Below are positions 55,107 through 63,900 of a stretch of DNA of 64,000 nucleotides, in pieces. The translations under genes were made by a program, and so were the position numbers. Positions within the stretch are counted from its first letter, which is position 1, and each line of letters starts with the position of its first letter. The stretch covers positions 186,001 to 250,000 of the forward strand of contig JANYHD010000019.1 in the NCBI GenBank assembly GCA_025359205.1. Direction: 5' to 3'. Source of the DNA: Gammaproteobacteria bacterium (GTDB lineage: Bacteria > Pseudomonadota > Gammaproteobacteria > Steroidobacterales > Steroidobacteraceae). The notes under the pieces are model-generated. The model had not been told where the DNA came from and ran no database searches. It saw nothing but the letters and a program-made list of their open reading frames with translations.

Positions 55107-55880
55107 GTGCATTTTTCCAGGGCGATCGTACGCATTCCGGGGCAATCGTACATCGACGGATTGACCACCGTTGACGAGGGCCGGCCGGACTTTCACACCG
55201 CCTGCGCGCAGCACGCGCGTTATTGCCAGGCACTGCGTGATTGCGGGCTGGAACTGACCGCGCTGCCGGCCGACGAAGCGCAGCCGGACGGGACCTTCGT
55301 CGAGGACACTGCCGTGATCGCCGGGCGCGCCGCGATCATCACGCGGCCCGGCGCAGCTTCGCGCCGCGGCGAGGTGGCGGCCGTCGCGGCGGCGCTGCGG
55401 GCGTCCCTGCTGGTCCTTGGACCGGTCAAAGCACCAGGCACGCTCGATGGCGGGGACGTCTGTCAGGCGGACGAACATTTCTTCATTGGCCTGTCCGCAC
55501 GCACCAACGAAGCCGGGGCAGCGCAGCTCGCGGCGATGCTCGCGCAATACGGATACACCGCCTCGACGGTGGACATCCGCGCTCACCGCACGCTGCTGCA
55601 TCTCAAGTCGGGCATGAGTTATCTGGGTGAGCGCCGCTTTGTGGCGCAGCCCGGCGTGCCGCGCGCCGCCGCCATGGCCGGGTACGAGTTCATCGAGACA
55701 GCGGCCGACGAGTCGTACGCAGCCAACTGCGTGCGCGTGAACGACACGGTGCTGGTGGCGGAAGGCTACCCGCTGCTGGCGGCCCGCCTGGATGAACTTG
55801 GCTACGCCCTGCGATGTATCGAAATGTCGGAATTCAGGAAGATGGATGGCGGGCTGAGCTGCCTTTCGCTGCGGCTCTGA
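55107..55880 (+). CDS. Dimethylarginine dimethylaminohydrolase (DDAH) family enzyme
   Basis: A 257-residue pentein-fold hydrolase. Motifs FVEDTAV at 64-70, GTLDGGDV at 111-118, catalytic His in LHLKSG near 165 and nucleophile Cys at about 252 in GGLSCLSLRL match DDAH. It would convert N-omega-methylated arginine to citrulline plus a methylamine. GTG start 18 bases after the TPR gene, so possibly co-transcribed with it. Confidence 0.88.
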   Translation: MHFSRAIVRIPGQSYIDGLTTVDEGRPDFHTACAQHARYCQALRDCGLELTALPADEAQPDGTFVEDTAVIAGRAAIITRPGAASRRGEVAAVAAALRASLLVLGPVKAPGTLDGGDVCQADEHFFIGLSARTNEAGAAQLAAMLAQYGYTASTVDIRAHRTLLHLKSGMSYLGERRFVAQPGVPRAAAMAGYEFIETAADESYAANCVRVNDTVLVAEGYPLLAARLDELGYALRCIEMSEFRKMDGGLSCLSLRL

Positions 55881-55917
55881 GCGTCCGCGGCCGCCACCGG
55901 CGAGTGGCGCGGTTCGC

Positions 55918-57165
55918 TCAGGCCTGTTGCCTGCGTTCGTGCCGCCACAGCAACAGCGCGAACAGCAGACCGGCAAGGCTCAACAGTCCGAAAAACCACA
56001 GCATCGCGGCGTAGCCCTGCACGTGCGCCGCGCTGGCGCCGCCGCGATCGTTGAGATAACCGGCGATCAGGTTGGCGAACGTCAGCCCCGCGTTCTGCAG
56101 CATCGTCATGAGACCGTAGGCGGTGCCGAGCAGTGCGGCTGCGGCCACGCGCGGCACCGCCGGCCACAGCACCGCGGGCACCAGCGAGAAGCTCACGCCG
56201 AGCAGCACTGTCGATACCCACAGGCTCACTCCGGGACTGGCCAGACATACGAAACTCAGTGGCAGCAGGAGCGAACCGGCCACCAGTAATTGCGCATGCC
56301 GGCCGATGCGATCAACGAGCAGGCCGAACAAGGGCGTAGCGATCACCGCCGCAGCGAACACATAGCTGTTGAGTTTGCCGGCAGCAAGCAGCGACATACC
56401 GTGGGCATGCTGGAAATATTCAATCGCAAAAGTGCTGCGGAATGGCAGGATGACCGCATAAAACGTGACGCAGATGCCCACGATGTACCAGTAACCGGCA
56501 CGGAAGCGTCGCAGGCTCTGCCAGTCGACCCGCTCACCGGGTGGCGCGATGGCCAGCGTGCCGCGCGCTGCCTCGCGCCGGTCCACCAGGTAGTAGGCCG
56601 CTGCCGCCGCCATGCTCAGGGCCGCGAAACCCGCCGCCAGCAGCAGTGGTGGCTGCCAGCCGCGTGCGTACAGCGCGTCCGCAAAGGAAGGCGAGCGGTC
56701 GGCCAGGTAGGAGCCGAGCCGTGCCAGGCTGATATTCAGCGCCATGAACAGCGCCAGGTGGCGCCCATCGAACCACTGCACCAGCGCCACGAGCAGCCCG
56801 ACGATCATCGTCTCGGCGCCGACTCCAAACAGGAAACGACCGAGCAGCATCACCGGAAAGTGGCTGCCTAGTGCGGTGAGTACCGCGCCCACAAGACAGA
56901 TGAAGGTCGTCCAGTACACCACGCGACGCACGCCGAGGCGGTCTGTGAGTATGCCGCCCACGAGCACGAGGAAGATATTGGGCAGGCTGTAGATCGCATT
57001 AAGTGCGCCGATCTGGGTCTGCGTGTAGCCGAGCTGGCGCGAGAGCAGGTCGGCGACCGGGCCGATCGAGTCGTAGACGTAGTAATTGCCGAGCATGAGC
57101 ACGGCCGCCGCCGTGAACATCACGGCTTGCGCTGCGGCGGATGGCATGCGGACGCGCTGGGCCAT
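55918..57165 (-). CDS. MFS transporter
   Basis: A 415-residue, 12-TM major facilitator protein. The loop 2-3 signature appears as GGILTDRLGVRRVVYWTT and its repeat as GLLVDRIGRHAQLLVAG. Substrate unknown. The ATG at 57165 was preferred over a TTG three codons upstream. It is convergent with the DDAH gene and divergent from the APC permease gene. Confidence 0.85.
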   Translation of the reverse strand: MAQRVRMPSAAAQAVMFTAAAVLMLGNYYVYDSIGPVADLLSRQLGYTQTQIGALNAIYSLPNIFLVLVGGILTDRLGVRRVVYWTTFICLVGAVLTALGSHFPVMLLGRFLFGVGAETMIVGLLVALVQWFDGRHLALFMALNISLARLGSYLADRSPSFADALYARGWQPPLLLAAGFAALSMAAAAAYYLVDRREAARGTLAIAPPGERVDWQSLRRFRAGYWYIVGICVTFYAVILPFRSTFAIEYFQHAHGMSLLAAGKLNSYVFAAAVIATPLFGLLVDRIGRHAQLLVAGSLLLPLSFVCLASPGVSLWVSTVLLGVSFSLVPAVLWPAVPRVAAAALLGTAYGLMTMLQNAGLTFANLIAGYLNDRGGASAAHVQGYAAMLWFFGLLSLAGLLFALLLWRHERRQQA

Positions 57166-57251
57166 GGCTGGCAATATGCCAGAGGCGCGCTCGCCGCGTG
57201 CTGCAATCAGGCCTCTGTGCGGCCCGGCGCGATGGTGCTACGGTATTGCTC

Positions 57252-58568
57252 ATGATCGAAAATCAGCGTGACGCCGGCCTGGTGCGCGCCGTCGGTCCCT
57301 GGGGGCTGGCGGCCAGTACAGTCTGCATCGTGGTAGGCGCCGGCATCTTTGCAGTGCCGGCAAAACTCGCGGCGAGCGTGGGCAGCTACGCACCGCTGGC
57401 GCTGCTGGTCTGCGCGGTGGCCATTGGTGCAATTGCGATCTGCTTTGCCGAAGGCGGCAGCCGGCTGGCGAGCAGCGGCGGCGCCTACGGCTACATCGCC
57501 ACGGCCTTTGGGCCGCTGGCCGGGTTCATCGCTGGCGTGCTGTCCTGGCTGGGCAGCGTACTGGCCAGCGGCGGAGTGGCCGCGGCGTTGGCCGACGTCG
57601 TCGGCTCGGTACTGCCACCGCAACTATGGCCGGTGGTGCGCGTGCTGGCAATCGTCGGCGTCGTCGGCGGCATCGCGCTGGTCAATGTCGGCGGCGTGGT
57701 GCATGCGACGCGGCTGGTCAGCGCCGCGACGCTGCTGAAGCTGGTGCCGCTGCTGATTTTCGTGGTCGTGGGCGCGGGCGCGGTCCACGGCGCGAATTTT
57801 GTGCAGACCGTGCGGCCAGACTCGACGGGCCTCGGGCAGGCACTGATCCTCGCGATGTTTGCGTTCACGGGCATGGAGATCTCGCTGTGTGCGAGTGGCG
57901 AAGTGGCCGAGCCCGCGCGCACCATTCCGCGCGCGCTGGCGCTGGCCATGGTCGGCGTCACGCTGCTGTACGTCGCGATCCAGGTGGTGGCCCAGGGCAT
58001 ACTCGGGCCCGCTCTGGCGCACTCGAGCGTGCCGCTGGCCGACGCCATGGGACGTATCCATCCGGCGCTGCGCTTGCTGATGCTGGCCGGCGCCGCGGTC
58101 TCGATGTTTGGCTTGCTAAGCAGCGAGTTGCTCGGCAATCCGCGCGTACTGTTTGCCTTTGCGCGCGACGGTCTGCTGCCGCGCTCGCTTGCCCGCGTGC
58201 ATGCGGTCAACCGCGTGCCGCACGTGGCGATCCTGGTGAACGCCGGCATCGCCATGACCCTTGCGCTGGTCGGCAGCTTCGCCCAACTCGCAATCTGGTC
58301 GACGCTGGCGACCGCACCGTTGTACATGCTCGGTTGCGCCGCGGGCTGGCGCCTGGCGCAGCGCGGCGTGGCGCAGGCGGGCGCGCCGCTGGGATTCCGC
58401 TGGCTCGGGATTGCCGCAATCGTGGGCATCGGGGCCATGCTGGGCCTGATGGCGTTGGCGCAGAGCCAGGAGATTCTGGGGCTCGCAGGCGTGATCGGTG
58501 CCAGCGCGCTGGCTTTTCTGTTACTAAACCGCTGGCGTCGCCCGGGCGCCGCGGCCAAGGAGGTTTGA
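57252..58568 (+). CDS. APC-family amino-acid permease/antiporter
   Basis: A 438-residue, about 12-TM protein of the basic amino acid/polyamine antiporter type. Start of TM1 has the unwound motif VGAGIFAVPAKLA; TM6 has AMFAFTGMEISLCASGEVAE. Likely transports amino acids, possibly arginine-related given the DDAH gene nearby (inference only). The M49 peptidase gene starts two bases after its stop, so the two form an operon. Confidence 0.87.
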   Translation: MIENQRDAGLVRAVGPWGLAASTVCIVVGAGIFAVPAKLAASVGSYAPLALLVCAVAIGAIAICFAEGGSRLASSGGAYGYIATAFGPLAGFIAGVLSWLGSVLASGGVAAALADVVGSVLPPQLWPVVRVLAIVGVVGGIALVNVGGVVHATRLVSAATLLKLVPLLIFVVVGAGAVHGANFVQTVRPDSTGLGQALILAMFAFTGMEISLCASGEVAEPARTIPRALALAMVGVTLLYVAIQVVAQGILGPALAHSSVPLADAMGRIHPALRLLMLAGAAVSMFGLLSSELLGNPRVLFAFARDGLLPRSLARVHAVNRVPHVAILVNAGIAMTLALVGSFAQLAIWSTLATAPLYMLGCAAGWRLAQRGVAQAGAPLGFRWLGIAAIVGIGAMLGLMALAQSQEILGLAGVIGASALAFLLLNRWRRPGAAAKEV

Positions 58569-58569
58569 A

Positions 58570-60249
58570 ATGCGCAGCTCATGGAGTCTGTTGATTACAG
58601 CTTGCGTGCTCGGTTTGCCGGTGTACGCCGGTGGTGCAGCTGCGGCGGCGCCAGGCGCCGCCGACCTGCACACCATGGCCGCGCGCTTCGCGCCGGTCGA
58701 TATCCGCGTCGACCTGACGCAGCTCCCTGCCAACGAGCGGCAGGCGCTGGCTGCGATCATTCACGCCGCGCAGATCATCGATGCGATCTACCTGCGCCAG
58801 GTCAGTCCACGCAACGAATCGCTGCTGCTAACCCTGCTGCAGGACCGCTCGCCGCTGGGGCAGGCGCGGCTCGAGTATTTCCTCATCAACAAGGGCCCGT
58901 GGTCGGAGCTCGATCTCAATCGGACATTCCTGCCGGGCGTGGACGAGCGGCCGGCGCAGGCCAATTTCTATCCGACGGATGCCACCCGCGCCGAGGTCGA
59001 AGCGTGGCTCAATGGCCTGCCGGCCGCCGAGCACGAGGCCGCGGCCGGCTTCTTCACGACCATACGCCGCGCGCCCGGCGGCGGCTTCGTCGCCGTACCG
59101 TATGCGCTCGAGTACCAGAACGAGTTGAGCGAGGCCGCGCGCTTTCTGTTCGAGGCTGCCGAACTCACCACGCAGCCCTCGCTCAAGTCTTTTCTCGACA
59201 AGCGCGCCGCGGCCTTCGTCAGCAACGACTACTACGACAGCGACATGGCGTGGATGGACCTGGACGCGTCGATCGAACCCACCATAGGGCCGTACGAGGT
59301 CTACGAAGACCAGTGGTTCAACTACAAGGCGGCCTTCGAGGCCTTCATCACGGTGCGCGATGCGGCCGATTCCGCCAAGCTCGCGCACTTCAGCAGCGAA
59401 CTGCAGGACATCGAAGACCATCTGCCGATCGACCCGCAGTACCGCAATCCAAAGCTGGGCGGCTATGCGCCGATCCGTGTGGTCAACGTCGTCTACAACA
59501 GCGGCGATGGCAATCACGCCACGCAGACTGCGGCTTTCAACCTGCCAAACGACGAGCGCGTAGTCAGCGCCAAGGGTTCGAAGCGCGTGCTGCTGAAGAA
59601 TTTCCAGCGCGCCAAGTATGAGAAGGTGCTGCTGCCGATCAGCGCGCGTGTGCTCGCGCCCGCTGACCGCAAGCAGGTTGCCTTCGAACCGTTTTTCACG
59701 CACATCCTCATGCACGAGCTGATGCACGGCCTGGGGCCGCAGGCGATTACCGTGGATGGGCGCGCGACCACCGTGCGCCAGGAGCTCAAGGAACTGAACA
59801 GCACGCTCGAGGAAGCGAAGGCCGATGTCTCGGGGCTGTGGGCGCTGCAGTACCTGATGGACAAAGGCGTGCTCGACAAACGCCAGGAACGCTCGACCTA
59901 CACCACTTTCCTCGCTTCGACTTTCCGCACGCTGCGCTTCGGACTGACCGAGTCGCATGCGCGCGGCATGGCGCTGCAGGTCAACAACCTGCTCGACCAC
60001 GGCGCGATCCGCATCGCGCACGATGGCACGTTCTCACTCGACATTGACAAGGCCAAGCTGGCGGTCACCGATCTGACGCACGAAATCATGACCCTGCAGG
60101 CGCACGGCGACTACGCCGGAGCGCTGGCGCTGACCAAACGCATGGTGGTGATCCGGCCCCAGATGCGCCGCATGCTCGACAAGCTGAAGGACGTGCCGGT
60201 GGATATCGCGCCGCACCTGGTGACGGCGGCAGAACTTACGGGCCAGTGA
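58570..60249 (+). CDS. Secreted M49-like (dipeptidyl-peptidase III family) zinc peptidase
   Basis: A 559-residue protein with a signal peptide (LLITACVLGLPVYAGGAAAA). Zinc motif HELMH at 382-386 in FFTHILMHELMHGLGPQ and second motif EEAKAD at 414-419 are the bacterial DPP III-like pattern (eukaryotic DPP III uses HELLGH). Probably a periplasmic exo- or oligopeptidase feeding the APC permease encoded just upstream. A very strong AAGGAGG ribosome-binding site precedes the ATG. Confidence 0.83.
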   Translation: MRSSWSLLITACVLGLPVYAGGAAAAAPGAADLHTMAARFAPVDIRVDLTQLPANERQALAAIIHAAQIIDAIYLRQVSPRNESLLLTLLQDRSPLGQARLEYFLINKGPWSELDLNRTFLPGVDERPAQANFYPTDATRAEVEAWLNGLPAAEHEAAAGFFTTIRRAPGGGFVAVPYALEYQNELSEAARFLFEAAELTTQPSLKSFLDKRAAAFVSNDYYDSDMAWMDLDASIEPTIGPYEVYEDQWFNYKAAFEAFITVRDAADSAKLAHFSSELQDIEDHLPIDPQYRNPKLGGYAPIRVVNVVYNSGDGNHATQTAAFNLPNDERVVSAKGSKRVLLKNFQRAKYEKVLLPISARVLAPADRKQVAFEPFFTHILMHELMHGLGPQAITVDGRATTVRQELKELNSTLEEAKADVSGLWALQYLMDKGVLDKRQERSTYTTFLASTFRTLRFGLTESHARGMALQVNNLLDHGAIRIAHDGTFSLDIDKAKLAVTDLTHEIMTLQAHGDYAGALALTKRMVVIRPQMRRMLDKLKDVPVDIAPHLVTAAELTGQ

Positions 60250-60252
60250 AAC

Positions 60253-60268
60253 TGCGGCGCACGCCGCA
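60253..60268. other. Hairpin between convergent M49 and yqeY genes
   Basis: TGCGGCG-CA-CGCCGCA, a perfect 7-bp stem three bases after the M49 stop. It has no T-run; it may act as a bidirectional transcript end or mRNA-stability element in the 46-base convergent gap. Confidence 0.45.
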
Positions 60269-60295
60269 AACGGCGGCGAGCGCTGCCCCCGAGGC

Positions 60296-60742
60296 TCAGG
60301 CGAAGAGGCGCGCCTTGATGCGTGCGCCGACGGCGCCCATGTCGGCGCGCCCGGCAGCCTTGGCCTTGATGGCGGCCATGACCTTGCCCATGTCTTTTAT
60401 GGAGGCAGCGCCGGTGGCGGCGATGGCCTCGCTGATCAGCGCGTCGAGTTCGGCGTCGCCGAGCTGCGCGGGCATGTAGGCGCCAAGCTGGGCGAGTTCC
60501 GCTTCTTCCTTGGCCACGAGGTCAGCGCGGCCGCCAGCCTTGAATTGGACGATGGATTCGCGGCGCTGCTTCAGCATCTTGTCGATGACGGCGAGCACCT
60601 GCACGTCGTCGAGCTCGATGCGCTCGTCGACCTCACGTTGTTTGATGGCCGCCATGACCATGCGGATATTGGCGAGCTTTTCCTTCTCGCCAGCGCGCAT
60701 GGCGGACTTCATGTCCTCCTGGATGCGCGCCTTGAGGCTCAT
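60296..60742 (-). CDS. yqeY: GatB/YqeY domain protein
   Basis: A 148-residue protein with the YqeY pattern: LKARIQEDMKSAMRAGEKEK, RMVMAAIKQREVDERIELDD, EEAELAQLGAYMPAQLGDAE, IKDMGKVMAAIKAKAAGRAD. It resembles the tRNA-binding tail domain of GatB and normally sits between rpsU and dnaG. It follows rpsU by four bases. Confidence 0.94.
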   Translation of the reverse strand: MSLKARIQEDMKSAMRAGEKEKLANIRMVMAAIKQREVDERIELDDVQVLAVIDKMLKQRRESIVQFKAGGRADLVAKEEAELAQLGAYMPAQLGDAELDALISEAIAATGAASIKDMGKVMAAIKAKAAGRADMGAVGARIKARLFA

Positions 60743-60746
60743 GGGA

Positions 60747-60956
60747 TCAGCGCGCAGTGCGCACGAAATCGCGGGAGACGCGCTTGATGTGGCGCTTCAC
60801 GGCCGCGGCCTTCTTGCGCTTACGCTCTTGCGTGGGCTTCTCATAGAATTCGCGACGGCGCAGCTCGGCGAGTACGCCGGCCTTCTCGCAGGCGCGCTTA
60901 AAGCGCCGCAGGGCGGCATCGAAATACTCGTTTTCCCGGATTCTGACGCTCGGCAT
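60747..60956 (-). CDS. rpsU: 30S ribosomal protein S21
   Basis: A 69-residue basic protein ([40 protein letters not shown]), the standard S21 length. It binds the 3' end of 16S rRNA and helps initiation. The ATG at 60956 follows GAGGTTG. First gene of the rpsU-yqeY unit, divergent from tsaD. Confidence 0.97.
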   Translation of the reverse strand: MPSVRIRENEYFDAALRRFKRACEKAGVLAELRRREFYEKPTQERKRKKAAAVKRHIKRVSRDFVRTAR

Positions 60957-60977
60957 CGAACTCAACCTCTTGATCTT

Positions 60978-60999
60978 TAAGCCTTTTATAAACGGCTTA
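60978..60999 (-). promoter_or_regulatory. Hairpin in the rpsU leader
   Basis: TAAGCC and GGCTTA form a 6-bp inverted repeat around an A/T-rich 10-base loop in the 5' leader, 22 bases before the rpsU ATG. It is close to the ribosome-binding site and could modulate rpsU translation; this is inferred from position only. Confidence 0.4.
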
Positions 61000-61017
61000 G
61001 GACATGCAGGGGCCGCG

Positions 61018-61046
61018 ATTCTAAAGAGGCTGGCGACAAAAGGCAA
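61018..61046 (-). promoter_or_regulatory. Sigma-70 promoter of rpsU
   Basis: On the minus strand TTGCCT, exactly 17 bases, then TAGAAT: a near-consensus sigma-70 promoter. The predicted start is about 55 bases before the rpsU ATG, in the tsaD-rpsU divergent region. Confidence 0.8.
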
Positions 61047-61126
61047 AGTCTGTGATGTGCCGGCCCCCGCCGGCGCCGCGTTTCATCGGGGACCACGATC
61101 CGCTCGGGCATACTCTCCTTCAGCCC

Positions 61127-62146
61127 ATGCGAGTCCTGGCAATTGAATCCTCCTGCGACGAAAGCGCTGTGGCCGTGCTGGACGGGCAGCGCGGTCTGCT
61201 CGCGCACGAGCTGTGGAGCCAGGTGGAACTGCACCGCATATATGGTGGCGTGGTGCCGGAGCTGGCTTCGCGCGATCATGTGCAACGGCTCCTGCCGCTG
61301 GTGCACGCGGCACTCGCCGCGGCCGACACCAGCCCGGCCGATCTGCAGGGCATCGCTTATACCGCAGGCCCAGGGTTGGTGGGCGCGCTGCTGTGTGGCG
61401 CAGCGCTGGCGCGCTCGCTGGCCTACGGGTGGCGGCTGCCGGCGATCGGCATCCATCATCTCGAAGGCCACCTGTTGGCACCGCTCCTCGAATCGCCGGC
61501 CCCGGACTTGCCGCACCTGGCGCTGCTGGTGTCGGGCGGACACACGATGCTCATCGAGGCCATGGGCCTGGGCGACTATCGGCTGCTGGGCGAGACCCGC
61601 GACGATGCCGCCGGCGAAGCCTTCGACAAGAGCGCCAAGTTGCTCGGGCTCCCGTACCCGGGCGGGCCGCAGCTGGCCGCGCTGGCTGCCGAGGGGCGGC
61701 CGGGACGATGCGAGCTGCCGCGTCCGATGCTGGACCGGCCTGGCTATGAATTCAGTTTTTCGGGGCTCAAGACCGCCGTGGCGCTGGCGGCGCGCTCGCA
61801 GCCGCTCGATGCGCAGCGGCGCGCTGACATCGCGCGCGGCGTGCAGGAGGCCATCGTCGATACGCTGTGCGTCAAGGCGCTGCGCGCCATCGACGACACG
61901 GGCCACCGGCAGCTGGTGGTCGCCGGCGGCGTTGGCGCGAATCGCGAACTGCGCGTGCGGCTGACGGCAGCGCTCGCGGCACGCGGCGGCCAGGTATTCT
62001 TCCCGCGCCCGGAATTTTGCACTGATAATGCGGCGATGATCGCGGTCGCCGGGCTGCTGCGATTGCAGGCCGGCGAACGCAACGCAGCGGGACTGGGCGT
62101 GCGTGCGCGCTGGCCGCTGGCAGAATTGCGGCCGCCGCCGCAGTGA
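61127..62146 (+). CDS. tsaD: tRNA N6-threonylcarbamoyladenosine transferase TsaD
   Basis: A 339-residue ASKHA-fold protein. N-terminal [20 protein letters not shown], the metal-binding region [16 protein letters not shown] and [13 protein letters not shown] are diagnostic. It transfers threonylcarbamoyl to A37 of ANN-reading tRNAs together with TsaB and TsaE. The ATG at 61127 begins directly with the first family strand. Divergent from rpsU, its classic position. Confidence 0.97.
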   Translation: MRVLAIESSCDESAVAVLDGQRGLLAHELWSQVELHRIYGGVVPELASRDHVQRLLPLVHAALAAADTSPADLQGIAYTAGPGLVGALLCGAALARSLAYGWRLPAIGIHHLEGHLLAPLLESPAPDLPHLALLVSGGHTMLIEAMGLGDYRLLGETRDDAAGEAFDKSAKLLGLPYPGGPQLAALAAEGRPGRCELPRPMLDRPGYEFSFSGLKTAVALAARSQPLDAQRRADIARGVQEAIVDTLCVKALRAIDDTGHRQLVVAGGVGANRELRVRLTAALAARGGQVFFPRPEFCTDNAAMIAVAGLLRLQAGERNAAGLGVRARWPLAELRPPPQ

Positions 62147-62177
62147 GCTCAAGAGAGTTGACGGGCCCTGGAGCGAC

Positions 62178-62570
62178 ATGAACAAGCGGACTGACGACAC
62201 CATTTACCTGCGCCGGCTCGAGTGCCACTGCGTCATCGGCTTCATCGACTGGGAACGGCGCGTGCAGCAGAAGGTGGTGCTCGACCTGGAGTTCCCGACC
62301 AACTGTACCGGCGCTGCAGCCAGTGATGAGGTCAGCGACACAGTAGACTACAAGCGCGTGGCAAAACGCGTGCTGGCCTGGGTGGGCGAGTCGCAGTTCC
62401 AGCTCATCGAGACGCTCGCGCATCGCCTGGCGCTGCTGCTGCTGGAGGAATTCGCGCTCGAGTGGGTGCGCGTCAGCCTCAACAAGCCGGGCGCCATCCG
62501 CCACTCCCGCGACATCGGCGTCAGCATCGAGCGGCGGCGTGCCGATCTCGACGGCGCGCGCGGACCCTAG
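62178..62570 (+). CDS. folB: Dihydroneopterin aldolase
   Basis: A 130-residue tunnelling-fold enzyme: IYLRRLECHCVIGFIDWERR, VVLDLEF, SDTVDYKRVAKRVLAWVGES, QFQLIETLAHRLALLLLEEF (catalytic Glu in LIETLA), VRVSLNKPGAIRHSRDIGVS. It cleaves dihydroneopterin in folate synthesis. It forms an operon with folK, 18 bases on. Confidence 0.94.
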   Translation: MNKRTDDTIYLRRLECHCVIGFIDWERRVQQKVVLDLEFPTNCTGAAASDEVSDTVDYKRVAKRVLAWVGESQFQLIETLAHRLALLLLEEFALEWVRVSLNKPGAIRHSRDIGVSIERRRADLDGARGP

Positions 62571-62587
62571 GACGCCTGGGCTAGAAC

Positions 62588-63082
62588 ATGCCGCGCGTCC
62601 ATGTCGCGATCGGCGGCAACGTCGAACCCGAGCGCTGGTTTCCGCTGGCCACGCGCGAACTGCGGCGGCGTTTCCCCGGCGCGCATTTCTCTTCCTGCTA
62701 CCGCAATCCGGCCTACGGTTTCGCCGGCGCCGATTTCATCAACGCAGTCGCGGGCTTCAATACCGCGATGCCGGTGGACGCAGTGCTGGCACATTGCCAT
62801 GAGATCGAGGAGTTGTGCGGGCGGCGGCGCGATGATCCGAAGTGGGCGCCGCGTGTCATGGACATCGACCTCTTGCTGTATGGCGACCAAGTGGCTGAGA
62901 CGACTGCGTACAGGCTGCCGCGGCCTGACCTGCTGCGGCGCTGCTTCATGCTGCGTCCGCTGGCCGAGATCGCCGGCGAACTGCACCACCCGCTGACCGG
63001 ACGCGAGATCGCGGATCACTGGCAGGAACTCGCGCGCGAGCCGCACTCGCTCGAGCGCCTGCCGCTCGACCTGAATGTCTGA
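62588..63082 (+). CDS. folK: 6-hydroxymethyl-7,8-dihydropterin pyrophosphokinase
   Basis: A 164-residue HPPK: HVAIGGNVEPE, FSSCYRNPAYGFAGADFINA, RRRDDPKWAPRVMDIDLLLY (the RxxPRxxDIDLL signature, with one spacing change), LPRPDLLRRCFMLRPLAEIA. It pyrophosphorylates the FolB product. Confidence 0.94.
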   Translation: MPRVHVAIGGNVEPERWFPLATRELRRRFPGAHFSSCYRNPAYGFAGADFINAVAGFNTAMPVDAVLAHCHEIEELCGRRRDDPKWAPRVMDIDLLLYGDQVAETTAYRLPRPDLLRRCFMLRPLAEIAGELHHPLTGREIADHWQELAREPHSLERLPLDLNV

Positions 63083-63133
63083 GAACGCACGGTGTCCAGC
63101 GGCCGCGCGCAAGGCCCGGTGCGCGGTGCGGAG

Positions 63134-63889
63134 CTACCAGCGCTGGCTGCGCCCGCCATCCACGCTGAGCACCTGGCCCGTCACGAAGGGTGCGTCGGCG
63201 GCGAAAAAGCGCACGGCGCGCGCGACGTCGGCAGGCGTGCCGGCCCGCTGCAACAGTGTGCGGCTGACGATCTCCTGTTTTTGCGCCGCGTCGAGCTCGG
63301 CCTCAGGCCACAGCACCGGTCCCGGGGCTACGGCGTTGACCCGTACTTCGGGCGCGAGCTCGCGTGCCAGGCCGCGTGTCAGGTGGATGAGGGCGGCCTT
63401 CGCGGTCGAATAGACCAGGTACTGCGGCAGCGGTCGCAAGCCGTGGATATCGGCGATGTTGACGATTAGCCCGCGCGCGCGCCGCAGTTCGGTCGCTGCG
63501 GCCTGCGCCAGAAACAGCGGCGCAGCGAGATTGGTGCCCATCAGGTCATGCCACTGCGTGCCTGACAGCGTGGCGAGCGGCGTTGGATAGAAGCTCGAGG
63601 CATTGTTCACCAGGATGGCAAGGCTGCCCAGCTGCGCCACGACGCCATCCACCATCGGCCGGAGCGCTTCGGGCTGCAGCAGGTTCGCAGTGCACACCAG
63701 CGCCGAATCGGCACGCAAGGCGTTGAGTTCGGCGGCCAGCGCCTGCGCCTCGGCGCGCGAGTGGTGGCAATGGATCGCGACGGTCGCCCCGGCGGCGTGC
63801 AGATGCCGTACGATTTCGGCGCCCACACGGCGCGCGCCGCCCGTGACCAGGGCGACCTGTCCGGCAAGTGCGAGTGTAGCGGCGCCCAT
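63134..63889 (-). CDS. Pteridine reductase (FolM-like short-chain dehydrogenase)
   Basis: A 251-residue SDR. The cofactor motif is TGGARRVG (TGxxxRxG, the pteridine-reductase variant with Arg, favouring NADPH), followed by VNNASSFYPTPL and catalytic YSTAK. It probably reduces dihydromonapterin or dihydrofolate, consistent with the convergent folB-folK genes. Confidence 0.88.
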   Translation of the reverse strand: MGAATLALAGQVALVTGGARRVGAEIVRHLHAAGATVAIHCHHSRAEAQALAAELNALRADSALVCTANLLQPEALRPMVDGVVAQLGSLAILVNNASSFYPTPLATLSGTQWHDLMGTNLAAPLFLAQAAATELRRARGLIVNIADIHGLRPLPQYLVYSTAKAALIHLTRGLARELAPEVRVNAVAPGPVLWPEAELDAAQKQEIVSRTLLQRAGTPADVARAVRFFAADAPFVTGQVLSVDGGRSQRW

Positions 63890-63900
63890 GTAACTAGCTT

